The notes beneath the pieces were generated by a model. The model worked only from the letters and a program-made list of their open reading frames with translations. It ran no database searches and was not told the DNA's origin. A DNA stretch of 64,000 nt from an uncultured Oscillospiraceae bacterium (GTDB lineage: Bacteria > Bacillota > Clostridia > Oscillospirales > Oscillospiraceae): assembly GCA_934572465.1 (NCBI GenBank), contig CAKTLG010000008.1:1-64000 (forward strand), written 5' to 3'. Every line of letters starts with the position of its first letter. The first letter of the stretch is position 1. Of this stretch, positions 14,710 to 23,701 are shown piece by piece. Position numbers and translations under genes: made by a program.

Positions 14710-16029
14710 ATGGGCTCCTACGTTCCCACCACCGCGGCGGAACGGGAGGAAATGCTTGCCGCCATCGGGGTCGAGAGCCTTGAGAGGCTTTACAAGGCCG
14801 TTCCGCAGGAAATGCTCCTGCCCGACGGCGGGCTGAACATCCCCGAGGGTATGAGCGAGCTTGAAGTGCGCGAGGCCGTCACCGCCATGGCCGAGAAGAA
14901 CAAGGTCTTCAAGACCGTTCTGCGCGGCGCGGGCGCTTACCGCCACTTTATTCCCGCCGTCGTCAAGTCCATCACCTCGCGCGAGGAGCTTGTCACCTGT
15001 TACACGCCATATCAGGCGGAGATCAGCCAGGGCGTTCTGCAGGGCACGTTCGAGTTCCAGACCATGATCTGCGAGCTGACCGGCATGGATGTTGCCAACG
15101 CCTCCCACTATGACGGCGCGACCGCCGCCGCCGAGACCATCCCCATGTGCAAGGACCGCAAACGCACGAAGGCTTATGTCTCCGCCTGCGCCAACCCGCA
15201 GGTCATTGAGGTCATGAAGACCTACTGCTTCGCCTCGAACACCGAGCTTTTTGTCGTCCCCGAAAAGGACGGCAGAACCGATCTCGATGCGCTCAAGGAA
15301 GCGCTCGGCGAGGATGCCGCGTGCTTCTACCTCCAGCAGCCGAACTACTTCGGCCAGATCGAAGACGCCAAGGCCATCGGTGAGCTCGTTCACGCCGCGG
15401 GCGCGAAGCTCGTCATGGGCGTGAACCCCATTGCCTGCGCCATCCTGCCCACACCGCGCGCGATGGGCGCGGACATCGCCGTCGGCGACGGCCAGCCCCT
15501 TGGCCTCGACACGGCGTTCGGCGGCCCGTACCTCGGCTTTATGGCCACGACCGCCGCGATGACGAGAAAGCTCCCCGGCCGCATCGTCGGCGAGACAAAG
15601 GATGTGGACGGCAAAACAGGCTATGTGCTCACGCTCTCCGCGCGCGAGCAGCACATCCGCCGCGAAAAGGCCAGCTCCAACATCTGCTCCAATCAGGCGC
15701 TGTGTGCGTTCTCCGCGGGCGTCTACATGGCCGCGATGGGCGAAAGCGGTATGAAGCAGTGCGCGCGTCTCTGCACCTCGAAGGCGCACTATTTCGCCTC
15801 CGAGCTTGAAAAGATCGGCTGCGCGCTCAAGTACAAGGGCGAATTCTTCCACGAGTTTGTCACCGAGGTCGAATGTCCCAACTGCCGCAAAAAGATCCTC
15901 GACGCACTTGCCGCCGAGGGCATCCTTGGCGGCGCGGAGGTCGACGGCGGCATCCTCTGGTGCGTGACGGAGCTCGTCTCCAAGGCACAGCTCGACCGCG
16001 CCGTCGCCATCGTGAAGGAGGTGCTGTAA
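14710..16029 (+). CDS. gcvPA: Glycine dehydrogenase (decarboxylating) subunit 1
   Basis: The 439-residue N-terminal half of the split P-protein acts with GcvPB and PLP to decarboxylate glycine and load the aminomethyl group on GcvH-lipoate. Canonical blocks are present: YVPTTAAEREEML at the start, RGAGAYRHFIPA, GGPYLGFMAT, REQHIRREKASSNICSNQ and the C-terminal GGAEVDGGILWCVTEL. These are the segments lost in the paralogue at 4905-6302. The gene begins one base after gcvH and ends one base before gcvPB, so the three are translationally coupled. Confidence 0.96.
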   Translation: MGSYVPTTAAEREEMLAAIGVESLERLYKAVPQEMLLPDGGLNIPEGMSELEVREAVTAMAEKNKVFKTVLRGAGAYRHFIPAVVKSITSREELVTCYTPYQAEISQGVLQGTFEFQTMICELTGMDVANASHYDGATAAAETIPMCKDRKRTKAYVSACANPQVIEVMKTYCFASNTELFVVPEKDGRTDLDALKEALGEDAACFYLQQPNYFGQIEDAKAIGELVHAAGAKLVMGVNPIACAILPTPRAMGADIAVGDGQPLGLDTAFGGPYLGFMATTAAMTRKLPGRIVGETKDVDGKTGYVLTLSAREQHIRREKASSNICSNQALCAFSAGVYMAAMGESGMKQCARLCTSKAHYFASELEKIGCALKYKGEFFHEFVTEVECPNCRKKILDALAAEGILGGAEVDGGILWCVTELVSKAQLDRAVAIVKEVL

Positions 16030-16030
16030 T

Positions 16031-17458
16031 ATGAAGCTCATTTTTGAACTTGGCGCCGAAGGCCGCGGCATGACGCTCATGCCGGAGTGCGACGTGCCTG
16101 AATATCAGCTCCCCGAGGAGCGCAGCGAGGCGCTGCACCTGCCCCACGTGAGCGAAAACGAGCTCACCCGCCACTACACCGCCCTCTGCAAGCGCATCCA
16201 CGGCGTGAACGACGGCTTTTATCCCCTCGGCTCATGCACGATGAAGTATAACCCCAAGATCGACGAGGATATGGCAGCGCTGCCTGGCTTCACGCAGCTC
16301 CATCCGCTCCAGACCATTGAGACCGCGCAGGGCGCGCTCGAGGCGCTGCACACGCTGGGAAGCGAGCTGGGCGAAATTTTCGGCATGGATGCCGTGACGT
16401 TCCAGCCCGCAGCGGGCGCGCACGGCGAATTCACCGGCGTTCTGCTCATCAAGGCGTACCATACCGACCGCGGCGATTTTACCCGCACGAAGATCATCGT
16501 GCCCGACTCCGCCCACGGCACAAACCCCGCCACCGCCGCAATGTGCGGCTATCAGGTGGTGAACATCCCCTCCGGCGCGGACGGCTGCGTCGACCTTGAC
16601 GCGCTGCGCGCCGCCGTCGGCCCCGACACGGCGGGATTGATGCTGACGAACCCCAACACCGTCGGCATTTTTGACAAGAACATTCTCGAGATCACGAAGA
16701 TCGTCCACGACGCGGGCGGCCTGTGCTACTACGACGGCGCGAACCTCAACGCCGTCATGGGCGTCGTCCGCCCCGGCGACATGGGCTTTGACTGCATCCA
16801 CTCGAACCTGCACAAGACGTTTGCCACCCCGCATGGCGGCGGCGGACCCGGCGCAGGTGCGGTCGGCTGCAAGGAATTCCTCAAAAAGTATATGCCCGGC
16901 CCGCTGGTCGTCGAAAAGGACGGCAGGTACAGCTTTGCGTATCCCGAAAAGTCTATCGGCCGCGTGAAGCTGTTCTACGGCAACTTCGATGTGTGCGTCA
17001 AGGCGCTGACCTATGTGCTCACGCTCGGAAAACACGGCATCCGCGAAGCCGCGATGAACGCCGTGCTGAACGCGAACTATATGCGCGCAAAGCTCAAGGA
17101 TACCTTCACCATGGCGTATGACGAGATCTGTATGCACGAGTTCGTCATGTCGCTCGTTGATCTTCACAAGGAGACGGGCGTTTCCGCGCTCGATCTTGCC
17201 AAGGGAATGCTCGATCACGGCCTGCACCCGCCCACGATGTACTTCCCGCTCATCGTCCACGAGGCGCTCATGGTCGAGCCCTGCGAGACAGAGAGCAAGG
17301 AAACGATGGATGCGGTCTGCGATATTTACTGCAAGCTCTTTGAACTCGCGCACTCTGATCCCGAGGCGCTGCACACCGCTCCCCACGATACGCCCGTCCG
17401 CCGCCTGGATGAAGTCGGTGCGGCGCGCAGCATGGTCTTGCGTTATCGGTTTGCATGA
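16031..17458 (+). CDS. gcvPB: Glycine dehydrogenase (decarboxylating) subunit 2
   Basis: The 475-residue PLP-bearing half of the P-protein has its cofactor lysine at Lys262 in HSNLHKTFATPHGGGGPG, followed by the glycine-rich GAGAVG. The N-terminal LGSCTMKYNPKI and LHPLQT blocks are canonical. AAGGAGG near the end of gcvPA serves as its ribosome binding site. Its TGA overlaps the ATG of lplA (ATGA), coupling lipoate ligation to P-protein synthesis. Confidence 0.96.
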   Translation: MKLIFELGAEGRGMTLMPECDVPEYQLPEERSEALHLPHVSENELTRHYTALCKRIHGVNDGFYPLGSCTMKYNPKIDEDMAALPGFTQLHPLQTIETAQGALEALHTLGSELGEIFGMDAVTFQPAAGAHGEFTGVLLIKAYHTDRGDFTRTKIIVPDSAHGTNPATAAMCGYQVVNIPSGADGCVDLDALRAAVGPDTAGLMLTNPNTVGIFDKNILEITKIVHDAGGLCYYDGANLNAVMGVVRPGDMGFDCIHSNLHKTFATPHGGGGPGAGAVGCKEFLKKYMPGPLVVEKDGRYSFAYPEKSIGRVKLFYGNFDVCVKALTYVLTLGKHGIREAAMNAVLNANYMRAKLKDTFTMAYDEICMHEFVMSLVDLHKETGVSALDLAKGMLDHGLHPPTMYFPLIVHEALMVEPCETESKETMDAVCDIYCKLFELAHSDPEALHTAPHDTPVRRLDEVGAARSMVLRYRFA

Positions 17459-18441
17459 TCCGGAAATTACAGTATTTTATCGGTACCTGTACCGACCCGC
17501 ACCGCAACCTGGCGCTTGAGGAATATCTGACCGATACCGTCGGTGCGGACACCTGCATTCTCTACCTCTGGCAGAATAAGCATACGGTCGTCATCGGCCG
17601 CAACCAGAACGCGTGGCAGGAATGCCGCACGACCGAGCTTGAGCACGACGGCGGGACGCTCGCCCGCCGTCTCTCCGGCGGCGGCGCGGTCTACCACGAT
17701 CTGGGCAACCTCAACTTCACCTTCTCGCTGCGCAAGGCCGACTATGACCTGCGCCGTCAGCAGAGCGTGATCGTTGAGGCCTGCCGTAGTCTCGGCATTC
17801 CGGCGGAGATTTCGGGCCGGAACGACATTCTGACGAACGGCTGCAAATTCTCCGGCAATTCGTTCTACTCCCACGCAGGCCGCTCGTTCCACAACGGGAC
17901 GCTGCTCGTGAACGTCGACATGGCGAACCTCGGCAAATACCTCACGCCGTCGAAGACGAAGCTTGAAAGCAAGGGCGTTGCATCCGTGCGCTCGCGCGTC
18001 ATCAACCTGACCGAGCTCAAGCCCGATCTGACGATCGGCGGCATGGCTCAGGCCATGGTCAAGGCGTTCGAGACCGTTTACGGTCTTGAAGCGGTCGAGC
18101 TGCATGAGGAGGACTTCGACGCCGCCGAGATCGAGCGCCGCTGCCAGCGCTTCCACAGCTACGACTGGGTGTACGGCAGGAGCGTGCCGTGCTCGTTCTC
18201 CTGCGCCAAGCGCTTTGTCTGGGGCGAGGTCACGGTCGAACTCTCTGCGGAAAGCGGCCTTGTGGCTGACGCCGCCGTCTGGTCGGACGCGATGGATGCG
18301 GCCTTTGCCGCGCCGCTTGCGCAGGCTCTGCGCGGCTGTCGCTTCGCTGTCGACGCGCTCTGTGAGCGCGTGCAGTCGGCAGGGGAGTGCCGCGGCTATG
18401 CGGACGACCTCTGTGCACTGCTGCGCGAGCAGGACATCTGA
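17455..18441 (+). CDS. lplA: Lipoate-protein ligase A
   Basis: The 328-residue enzyme activates free lipoate with ATP and attaches it to GcvH. Motifs visible are RRLSGGGAVYHDLGNLNF, the lipoate/AMP-binding glycine-rich loop, and NGCKFSGNS with the conserved lysine; an accessory C-terminal domain is present. It overlaps gcvPB by four bases. Co-operonic placement with gcvH shows that the operon carries its own cofactor attachment step. No lipA or lipB is visible nearby, which suggests lipoate scavenging. Confidence 0.93.
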   Translation: MIRKLQYFIGTCTDPHRNLALEEYLTDTVGADTCILYLWQNKHTVVIGRNQNAWQECRTTELEHDGGTLARRLSGGGAVYHDLGNLNFTFSLRKADYDLRRQQSVIVEACRSLGIPAEISGRNDILTNGCKFSGNSFYSHAGRSFHNGTLLVNVDMANLGKYLTPSKTKLESKGVASVRSRVINLTELKPDLTIGGMAQAMVKAFETVYGLEAVELHEEDFDAAEIERRCQRFHSYDWVYGRSVPCSFSCAKRFVWGEVTVELSAESGLVADAAVWSDAMDAAFAAPLAQALRGCRFAVDALCERVQSAGECRGYADDLCALLREQDI

Positions 18442-18458
18442 GCATCCCTACAAATCAC

Positions 18459-18488
18459 GCAATGCCGCCGAAAAGTCGGCGGCATTGC
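18459..18488 (+). other. Strong intergenic hairpin between lplA and lpdA
   Basis: GCAATGCCGCCGA, an AAAG loop and TCGGCGGCATTGC form a perfect 13-bp stem. It is followed by TCTCAAAAAAGGAAAG, the ribosome binding region of lpdA, and not by a T run. It looks like an RNA-processing or stability element within the operon and not a terminator. Confidence 0.65.
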
Positions 18489-18511
18489 TCTCAAAAAAGG
18501 AAAGAACTGCT

Positions 18512-19891
18512 ATGGCTCATTATGAACTCATCATCATCGGCGCGGGCCCCGGCGGCTACGAGGCCGCGCTCCACGCGGCCAGGCTTGGCAAGAAGGTCGC
18601 CGTCGTCGAAAAGCGCGATGCGGGCGGCACCTGCTTAAACCGCGGCTGCATCCCGACCAAGACGCTGCTCCACTCCTCTCAGGTCTACCACGACGCAAAG
18701 CACGGCGCGCACATCGGCGTGCACACCGAGGACATCACCGCCAACATTGAGGAGATCTTTGCCTACAAGCGCGAGATCTCGCAGAAGCTCTCCTCCGGCA
18801 TCGAATCCCTCTTCAAGACCGCAAAGATCGACTTTCTGCGCGGCACGGCGCTCATCACCGCGTCCGGCTGCGTCCGCGTGACGGACACTGAGGGCGGCGC
18901 CAAGGACTACACCTGTGACGATATCATGATCGCCACCGGCTCCGTCCCCGCGCGTCCGCCGATCCCCGGCCTCGAGCTCGCGATGACCTCCGATGAGCTG
19001 CTTGAGGGCTGCGACCACCTGTACCGCTCCATCGTCATCATTGGCGGCGGCGTCATCGGCATCGAGTTTGCGACGTTTTACGCCGACCTCGGCTGCGAGG
19101 TCACCGTCATCGAGGGCATGGATCGTCTGCTCCCCAACATGGACAAGGAGCTCGGGCAGAACCTCGCGCTGATCCTCAAAAAGCAGGGCGTGAAGGTCTT
19201 TACGAACGCGATGGTCCAGAGCGTGGAGAAGTCCGGCGAGGACATTGCCGTCAACTTCACCTGCAAGGAAAAGAACGAGACCGCCTCCGGCGAGGCCGTG
19301 CTCTGCGCCATCGGCCGCCGTCCGTACTGCGACGGCCTGTTCGCTGACGGCATCTCCGTCGAGATGAACCGCCGCAGCATTGCCGTGAACGAGCGCTACG
19401 AGACGAGCATCCCCCACATCTACGCCATCGGCGATGTGTCGGCAAAGATCCAGCTCGCCCACGTCGCGACCGCACAGGGCATCGCGTGCGTCGATCTGCT
19501 CTGCGGCAAGGAAAATCACACGTCCATGTCCGTCGTGCCGAGCTGCATCTACTGCCGTCCGGAGATCGCGGTCGCCGGCATGACCGAGGCCGAGGCCAAG
19601 GAGGCGGGTATCCCCGTCAAGGTCGGCAAGCACGTCATGTTCGACAACGCCAGGACGCTCATCGCCGACCCCGGCCGCTGCTTGATGAAGTTCGTCGCAA
19701 ACACCGAAACGCGCGAGCTCCTTGGCGCGCAGCTCATGTGCGAGCATGCGAGCGACATGATCGGCGGCGTCTCGCAGGCGCTTGCCAACCACATGACGGT
19801 CGATCAGTTCCTGCTGGCCATGCGCCCGCACCCGTCGTTCGAGGAAGCGATGACCGCCGCGCTCGAAGACCTTGCGCAGAAGCTTGGCTGA
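18512..19891 (+). CDS. lpdA: Dihydrolipoyl dehydrogenase, L-protein
   Basis: The 459-residue flavoprotein disulfide reductase reoxidises dihydrolipoyl-GcvH with NAD+. Seen are the FAD motif GAGPGGYEAALHAARLG (from residue 9), the redox-active disulfide GGTCLNRGCIPTK, the NAD motif GGGVIGIEFATFYADLG, and the C-terminal catalytic RPHPSFEEAM with its histidine. There is no N-terminal lipoyl domain. The ATG at 18512 has AAAGGAAAG upstream. As last gene of the operon it completes the T-H-P-L set. Confidence 0.95.
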   Translation: MAHYELIIIGAGPGGYEAALHAARLGKKVAVVEKRDAGGTCLNRGCIPTKTLLHSSQVYHDAKHGAHIGVHTEDITANIEEIFAYKREISQKLSSGIESLFKTAKIDFLRGTALITASGCVRVTDTEGGAKDYTCDDIMIATGSVPARPPIPGLELAMTSDELLEGCDHLYRSIVIIGGGVIGIEFATFYADLGCEVTVIEGMDRLLPNMDKELGQNLALILKKQGVKVFTNAMVQSVEKSGEDIAVNFTCKEKNETASGEAVLCAIGRRPYCDGLFADGISVEMNRRSIAVNERYETSIPHIYAIGDVSAKIQLAHVATAQGIACVDLLCGKENHTSMSVVPSCIYCRPEIAVAGMTEAEAKEAGIPVKVGKHVMFDNARTLIADPGRCLMKFVANTETRELLGAQLMCEHASDMIGGVSQALANHMTVDQFLLAMRPHPSFEEAMTAALEDLAQKLG

Positions 19892-20195
19892 GCGGCGCGT
19901 CTGCGGAGGTTCGAGGCTCCCGTTTTCGAGTTCCGTAACTCCGGTCTCAAAAATGGGCGCATGACTGATATCGCAACAAAAAGAATCAAATTCCCAGATA
20001 TTCAAGGCCGCATCTGGTTTTGTTCCTTTTAAAATTGCCTCAATTATCCGTAATCATGGGAAATCGACAGCAAAAATACGGCTGAAACAGCTCAAAGCCG
20101 CTCCAGCTTTCGTTTTTTCCTATTTCCAGTGTGTATCTAAATTGGTCGCGCATGACAAAAAGTCCTGATTTTTTACGAAATCAGGACTTTTTTCG
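19892..20195. other. Gene-free region with a long imperfect hairpin
   Basis: No credible gene is seen in this 304-base stretch downstream of lpdA. At 19915-19961 GCTCCCGTTTT and AAAAATGGGCGC flank an inner GAGTT-CCGT-AACTC stem, making an extended imperfect hairpin without a T run. At 20157-20192 lies a second hairpin (listed separately). The stretch is less GC-rich than the flanking operon and may be degraded sequence. Confidence 0.5.
20157..20193. terminator. Bidirectional terminator sharing its stem with the hairpin at 391-425
   Basis: AAAAAGTCCTGATTT, a six-base loop and AAATCAGGACTTTTT form a 15-bp stem with A and T runs on both sides. It follows the stop of the leftward ribokinase remnant. 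The core AAGTCCTGATTT/AAATCAGGACTT is the same as that of the hairpin after the tRNA fragment at 391-425, 20 kb away. Confidence 0.75.
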
Positions 20196-20468
20196 CTATT
20201 TTCCCGCCGCCCCAACGGCTCCGGCGGGTTTGATACACGGCAGCACAAGGATCCGGTTTGCGGCGGAATGGTCAGGCTTTTCCTCGGCGCCGAGCCTTGC
20301 CGTCTGAACCGCCTGATTCGCGTCCTTGCCGCCGAGGGCCTTTTGAAAAGAGCGCCCTATAACGCTTTGCCCCTCCTTGGGAAATTCGGACGTGACCGCG
20401 ATCTGATCCATGGCAAAGCTGCCGGCAGCAAGGAGCCCTGGACGGCGCTCTGACGTTGTGTTCCTCAT
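20196..20468 (-). pseudogene. Ribokinase (PfkB family) N-terminal remnant
   Basis: The open frame gives 90 residues. AAGSFAMDQIAVTSEFPKEG, QSVIGRSFQKALGGKDANQA and VQTARLGAEE match the first 50 residues of ribokinases, which are normally about 300 long. The GGKGAN motif reads GGKDAN. After LGAEEKP the similarity stops and a short unrelated tail runs to a TAG. An AGGAG precedes the ATG at 20468, so it may still be translated, but the ATP site and catalytic GAGD motif are gone. It is a relic of a sugar-utilisation gene. Confidence 0.65.
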
Positions 20469-20660
20469 AAAAACTGCTCCTGTCAATATCGGATTTTAAA
20501 CCGAAGCAGCGCGGGGATCATCCGCTGCACTTTGCAACAGATCCTGCCAAGCGTTTTTCGACGCGTCGTTCCTCTGGCATTCCGGACGGCATTGTGGTAA
20601 AATGGGTAAGACAAGGCTCACCGCCGCCGTGCGGCGAGCCGTTCAATGAAAGGAACTTTT

Positions 20661-22820
20661 ATGGATATCATTCAGACACTTGCTCTCGAGCTCGACAAAA
20701 ACGCGCAGCATGTGGAAAACGTCGTGCGCCTGTTGGACGAGGGCAACACCATCCCCTTCATCGCCCGCTACCGCAAGGAGCTGCACGGCGCGATGGACGA
20801 CACGGCGCTGCGCACGCTCGAAGAACGGCTCCAATACCTCCGCGGCCTTGAAGAGCGCCGCGCGGCGGTGAAAAAGTCCATCGAGGAGCAGGGCAAGCTC
20901 ACAGACGAGCTTGCCGCCGCCATCGACAGCGCCAAAACGCTTGCCGAGGTCGAGGACCTTTACCGCCCCTATAAGCAGAAGCGCCGCACCCGTGCCACGA
21001 TGGCGAAGGAAAAAGGTCTTGAGCCGCTTGCCGTCCTGCTTTTCGCGCAGGAGCGCGATTGCCCGCGTCCAGAGGACGCCGCGCGCGATTTCGTCGACCC
21101 CGAAAAGGGCGTCGGGACGATCGAGGAAGCTCTACAGGGCGCGAGCGACATCATCGCCGAGCAGATCTCCGACGACGCCGCCGTCCGCAGATCGCTGCGC
21201 GAGCTGCTGGAAAAGCGCGGTACGCTGCGCTCGCTCGCGGCGACGGAGGACGACAGCGTCTACCGCCTGTACTATGATTTTGAGCAGCCCGTCTCCCGCC
21301 TGCAGGGGCATCAGGTGCTCGCCGTCAACCGCGGCGAAAAGGAGGGCATGCTGAAGGTCTCCGTCGCGCTTGACCGCGAGCTTGCGCTGCCGCTGCTGCG
21401 CCGCGCGGTGGTAAAGCCCGGCTCCGCCGCCATGGAATTTATCAAGTCCGCCGCCGAGGACGCCTACGACCGCCTGATCTTCCCGTCGCTCGAGCGCGAG
21501 ATGCGCGCGGCGCTCACGGAAAAGGCGGATGAGGGCGCCATCGGCCAGTTTGCGCTGAACCTGAAGCCGCTTCTGATGCAGCCGCCGGTCAAGGGCAGGG
21601 TCACGATGGGTCTTGACCCCGGCTACCGCATGGGCTGCAAGGTCGCGGTCGTGGACGGCACGGGCAAGGTGCTCGACACCGCCGTGGTCTATCCGACCTA
21701 CGGCGAGCGGCAGAAAAACGAGGCCATTGCCGTGCTCGCAAGGCTCATCAAAAAGCACGGCGTGGAGCACATCGCCATCGGCAACGGCACCGCCAGCCGC
21801 GAGACGGAGCAGATGGCCGTCGAACTCATCCGTCAGGTGAATGAAACCGGCGCGCACGTCAGCTATATGATCGTCTCCGAAGCGGGCGCGTCCGTGTACT
21901 CGGCGAGCAAGCTTGCCGCCGAGGAATTCCCGCAGTATGACGTGAACCTCCGCTCCGCCGTGTCCATTGCGCGGCGCTTGCAGGATCCGCTCGCCGAGCT
22001 TGTGAAGATCGACCCCAAGGCCATCGGCGTGGGGCAGTATCAGCACGACATGCCGCAAAAGCGGCTCGACGACGCGCTCAGCGGCGTGGTCGAGGACTGC
22101 GTCAACGCCGTGGGCGTCGATATCAACACGGCCTCGCCGTCGCTTTTGCAGCGCGTCGCCGGCCTGAACGGCACGACGGCGAAAAACGTTGTGGCGTACC
22201 GCGAGGAAAACGGCGCGTTCACCTCGCGCGCGCAGATCAAAAAGGTGCCGAAGCTCGGCCCCAAGGCCTTCCAGCAGTGCGCGGGCTTCCTGCGCGTGCC
22301 GGAGAGCAAAAGCGTGCTCGACAATACCGCCGTCCACCCCGAGAGCTACGACGCCGCGAAGGCGCTGCTCGAGCTGACGGGCCACACGCTCGCCGACGTG
22401 AAGGACGGGAAGCTCGCCGACCTGCCCGCGCGTGTCAAGTCCTACGGCGAGGAAAAAGCCGCCGCCGAGATCGGCGTCGGCGTTCCCACGCTGCGCGATA
22501 TCGTCTCGGAGCTTTTAAAGCCCGGGCGCGATGTGCGCGACGAGCTGCCAAAGCCCATTTTGCGCACCGACGTGCTTGAAATGAAGGACCTGAAGCCTGG
22601 CATGGCGCTCACCGGCACCGTGCGCAACGTCATCGACTTCGGCGTGTTCGTCGATATCGGCGTGCATCAGGACGGTCTTGTTCACATCTCGCAGGTGGCG
22701 AACAAATACATCAAGCACCCGTCCGAGGTCGTGTCCGTCGGCGATGTGGTCAAGGTCGTGGTGCTGGAGGTCGATGAGAAGAAAAAACGCATCAGCCTTT
22801 CCATGAAGCAGGCGACCTGA
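20661..22820 (+). CDS. tex: Tex-family RNA-binding transcription accessory protein
   Basis: The 719-residue protein is of usual Tex length. In order it has an N-terminal helical region (GNTIPFIARYRKELHGAMDD), a YqgF/RNase-H-like domain (LDPGYRMGCKVAVVDGTG near residue 320), helix-hairpin-helix repeats (INTASPSLLQRVAGLNGT) and a C-terminal S1 RNA-binding domain (GTVRNVIDFGVFVDIG, ending ISLSMKQA). Tex proteins act on RNA and transcription complexes; the precise role in Clostridia is unclear. I choose the ATG at 20661 because AAAGGAA lies just upstream; the ATG five codons earlier overlaps that site. It stands alone after a gene-poor region. Confidence 0.93.
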   Translation: MDIIQTLALELDKNAQHVENVVRLLDEGNTIPFIARYRKELHGAMDDTALRTLEERLQYLRGLEERRAAVKKSIEEQGKLTDELAAAIDSAKTLAEVEDLYRPYKQKRRTRATMAKEKGLEPLAVLLFAQERDCPRPEDAARDFVDPEKGVGTIEEALQGASDIIAEQISDDAAVRRSLRELLEKRGTLRSLAATEDDSVYRLYYDFEQPVSRLQGHQVLAVNRGEKEGMLKVSVALDRELALPLLRRAVVKPGSAAMEFIKSAAEDAYDRLIFPSLEREMRAALTEKADEGAIGQFALNLKPLLMQPPVKGRVTMGLDPGYRMGCKVAVVDGTGKVLDTAVVYPTYGERQKNEAIAVLARLIKKHGVEHIAIGNGTASRETEQMAVELIRQVNETGAHVSYMIVSEAGASVYSASKLAAEEFPQYDVNLRSAVSIARRLQDPLAELVKIDPKAIGVGQYQHDMPQKRLDDALSGVVEDCVNAVGVDINTASPSLLQRVAGLNGTTAKNVVAYREENGAFTSRAQIKKVPKLGPKAFQQCAGFLRVPESKSVLDNTAVHPESYDAAKALLELTGHTLADVKDGKLADLPARVKSYGEEKAAAEIGVGVPTLRDIVSELLKPGRDVRDELPKPILRTDVLEMKDLKPGMALTGTVRNVIDFGVFVDIGVHQDGLVHISQVANKYIKHPSEVVSVGDVVKVVVLEVDEKKKRISLSMKQAT

Positions 22821-22852
22821 GCGCCGCCGCATTTGAAAAAGGAGGAATGACC

Positions 22853-23617
22853 ATGCCCAGCGTATACGACCGCACCGACATCTACGATCTCTTTGAATCC
22901 CCGCGGAAGGACGATATGACGAAAGCCCACTGGGAGACCGTCCTTTCCGGAAAGGCCGTCCGCACGGCGCTCGACGTGAGCATCGGCACCGGCTCGCTCA
23001 CGCTGCCGCTCGCGGCGCTCGGCGTGCAGCTCTTTGGCTCGGATCTGAGCGAAGCGATGCTCGCGCGCTGCGCGAAAAAGGCGGAAGATCGCGGCATCGC
23101 CATTGACCTGCGGCAGTGCGACTTCCGCGCGCTCACGAGCCGCTTTGACCGCCGCTTCGACTGCGTGATGAGCACCGGCAACTCGCTCGCCTATGTCCCG
23201 AACGACGAGATCACGGGCGTGCTCGCGCAGATGGACGCGCTCGTCGCGCCAGGCGGGTACCTTTACTTCGACCTGCGCAACTGGGACAGGATCGTGCGGC
23301 AGAAGCAGCGGTTTTACTTCTACGATCCCGCCTTTCTGCCAAACGGCGACCGCGTGGATCTCATGCAGGTCTGGGATCATCATGACGACGGCTCGATCAC
23401 CTTCAATCTGCTCTACACCTTTGAGCGGGACAATAAGATCTTCCAGCGCGAGCACTTCGAGGAGCGCTATTACCCCGTGCCGCGGCAGTTCCTGCTCGAC
23501 AGGCTCTCTTCGCTCGGCTATGAGGATATCGCCGTTTCCGCCTTTCCCGTGCAGTTCGGCGCGTTCGACGAGGAAAGCTCGAACTGGTACTGCGTGCTCG
23601 CGCGCAAGGCGGAATAG
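22853..23617 (+). CDS. Class I SAM-dependent methyltransferase
   Basis: The product is 254 residues. TALDVSIGTGSLTLPLAALG is motif I of Rossmann-fold methyltransferases, followed by GSDLSEAML (acidic residue binding the SAM ribose), CDFRAL and a late APGGYLYFDLRN strand. The start at 22853 is preferred because GGAGG is seven bases upstream; the ATG at 22847 would be only one base from it. It follows tex by 32 bases and may be co-transcribed with it. The acceptor is unknown. Confidence 0.85.
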   Translation: MPSVYDRTDIYDLFESPRKDDMTKAHWETVLSGKAVRTALDVSIGTGSLTLPLAALGVQLFGSDLSEAMLARCAKKAEDRGIAIDLRQCDFRALTSRFDRRFDCVMSTGNSLAYVPNDEITGVLAQMDALVAPGGYLYFDLRNWDRIVRQKQRFYFYDPAFLPNGDRVDLMQVWDHHDDGSITFNLLYTFERDNKIFQREHFEERYYPVPRQFLLDRLSSLGYEDIAVSAFPVQFGAFDEESSNWYCVLARKAE

Positions 23618-23701
23618 CGGGCGCCTTTTCCGCGCAAAAAGGGCAAGATAGCATTATGAACACCGTGCGGCACACCGCGCGCATCAAAGGAGGAATTTTC
23701 C

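Noticed and set aside
18459..18488. lplA-lpdA hairpin as an intrinsic terminator
   Set aside because: No T run follows; the next bases are the ribosome binding region of lpdA, so termination here is unlikely.
22847..22852. ATG at 22847 as start of the methyltransferase
   Set aside because: It lies one base from GGAGG, too close for initiation; the in-frame ATG at 22853 has proper spacing.
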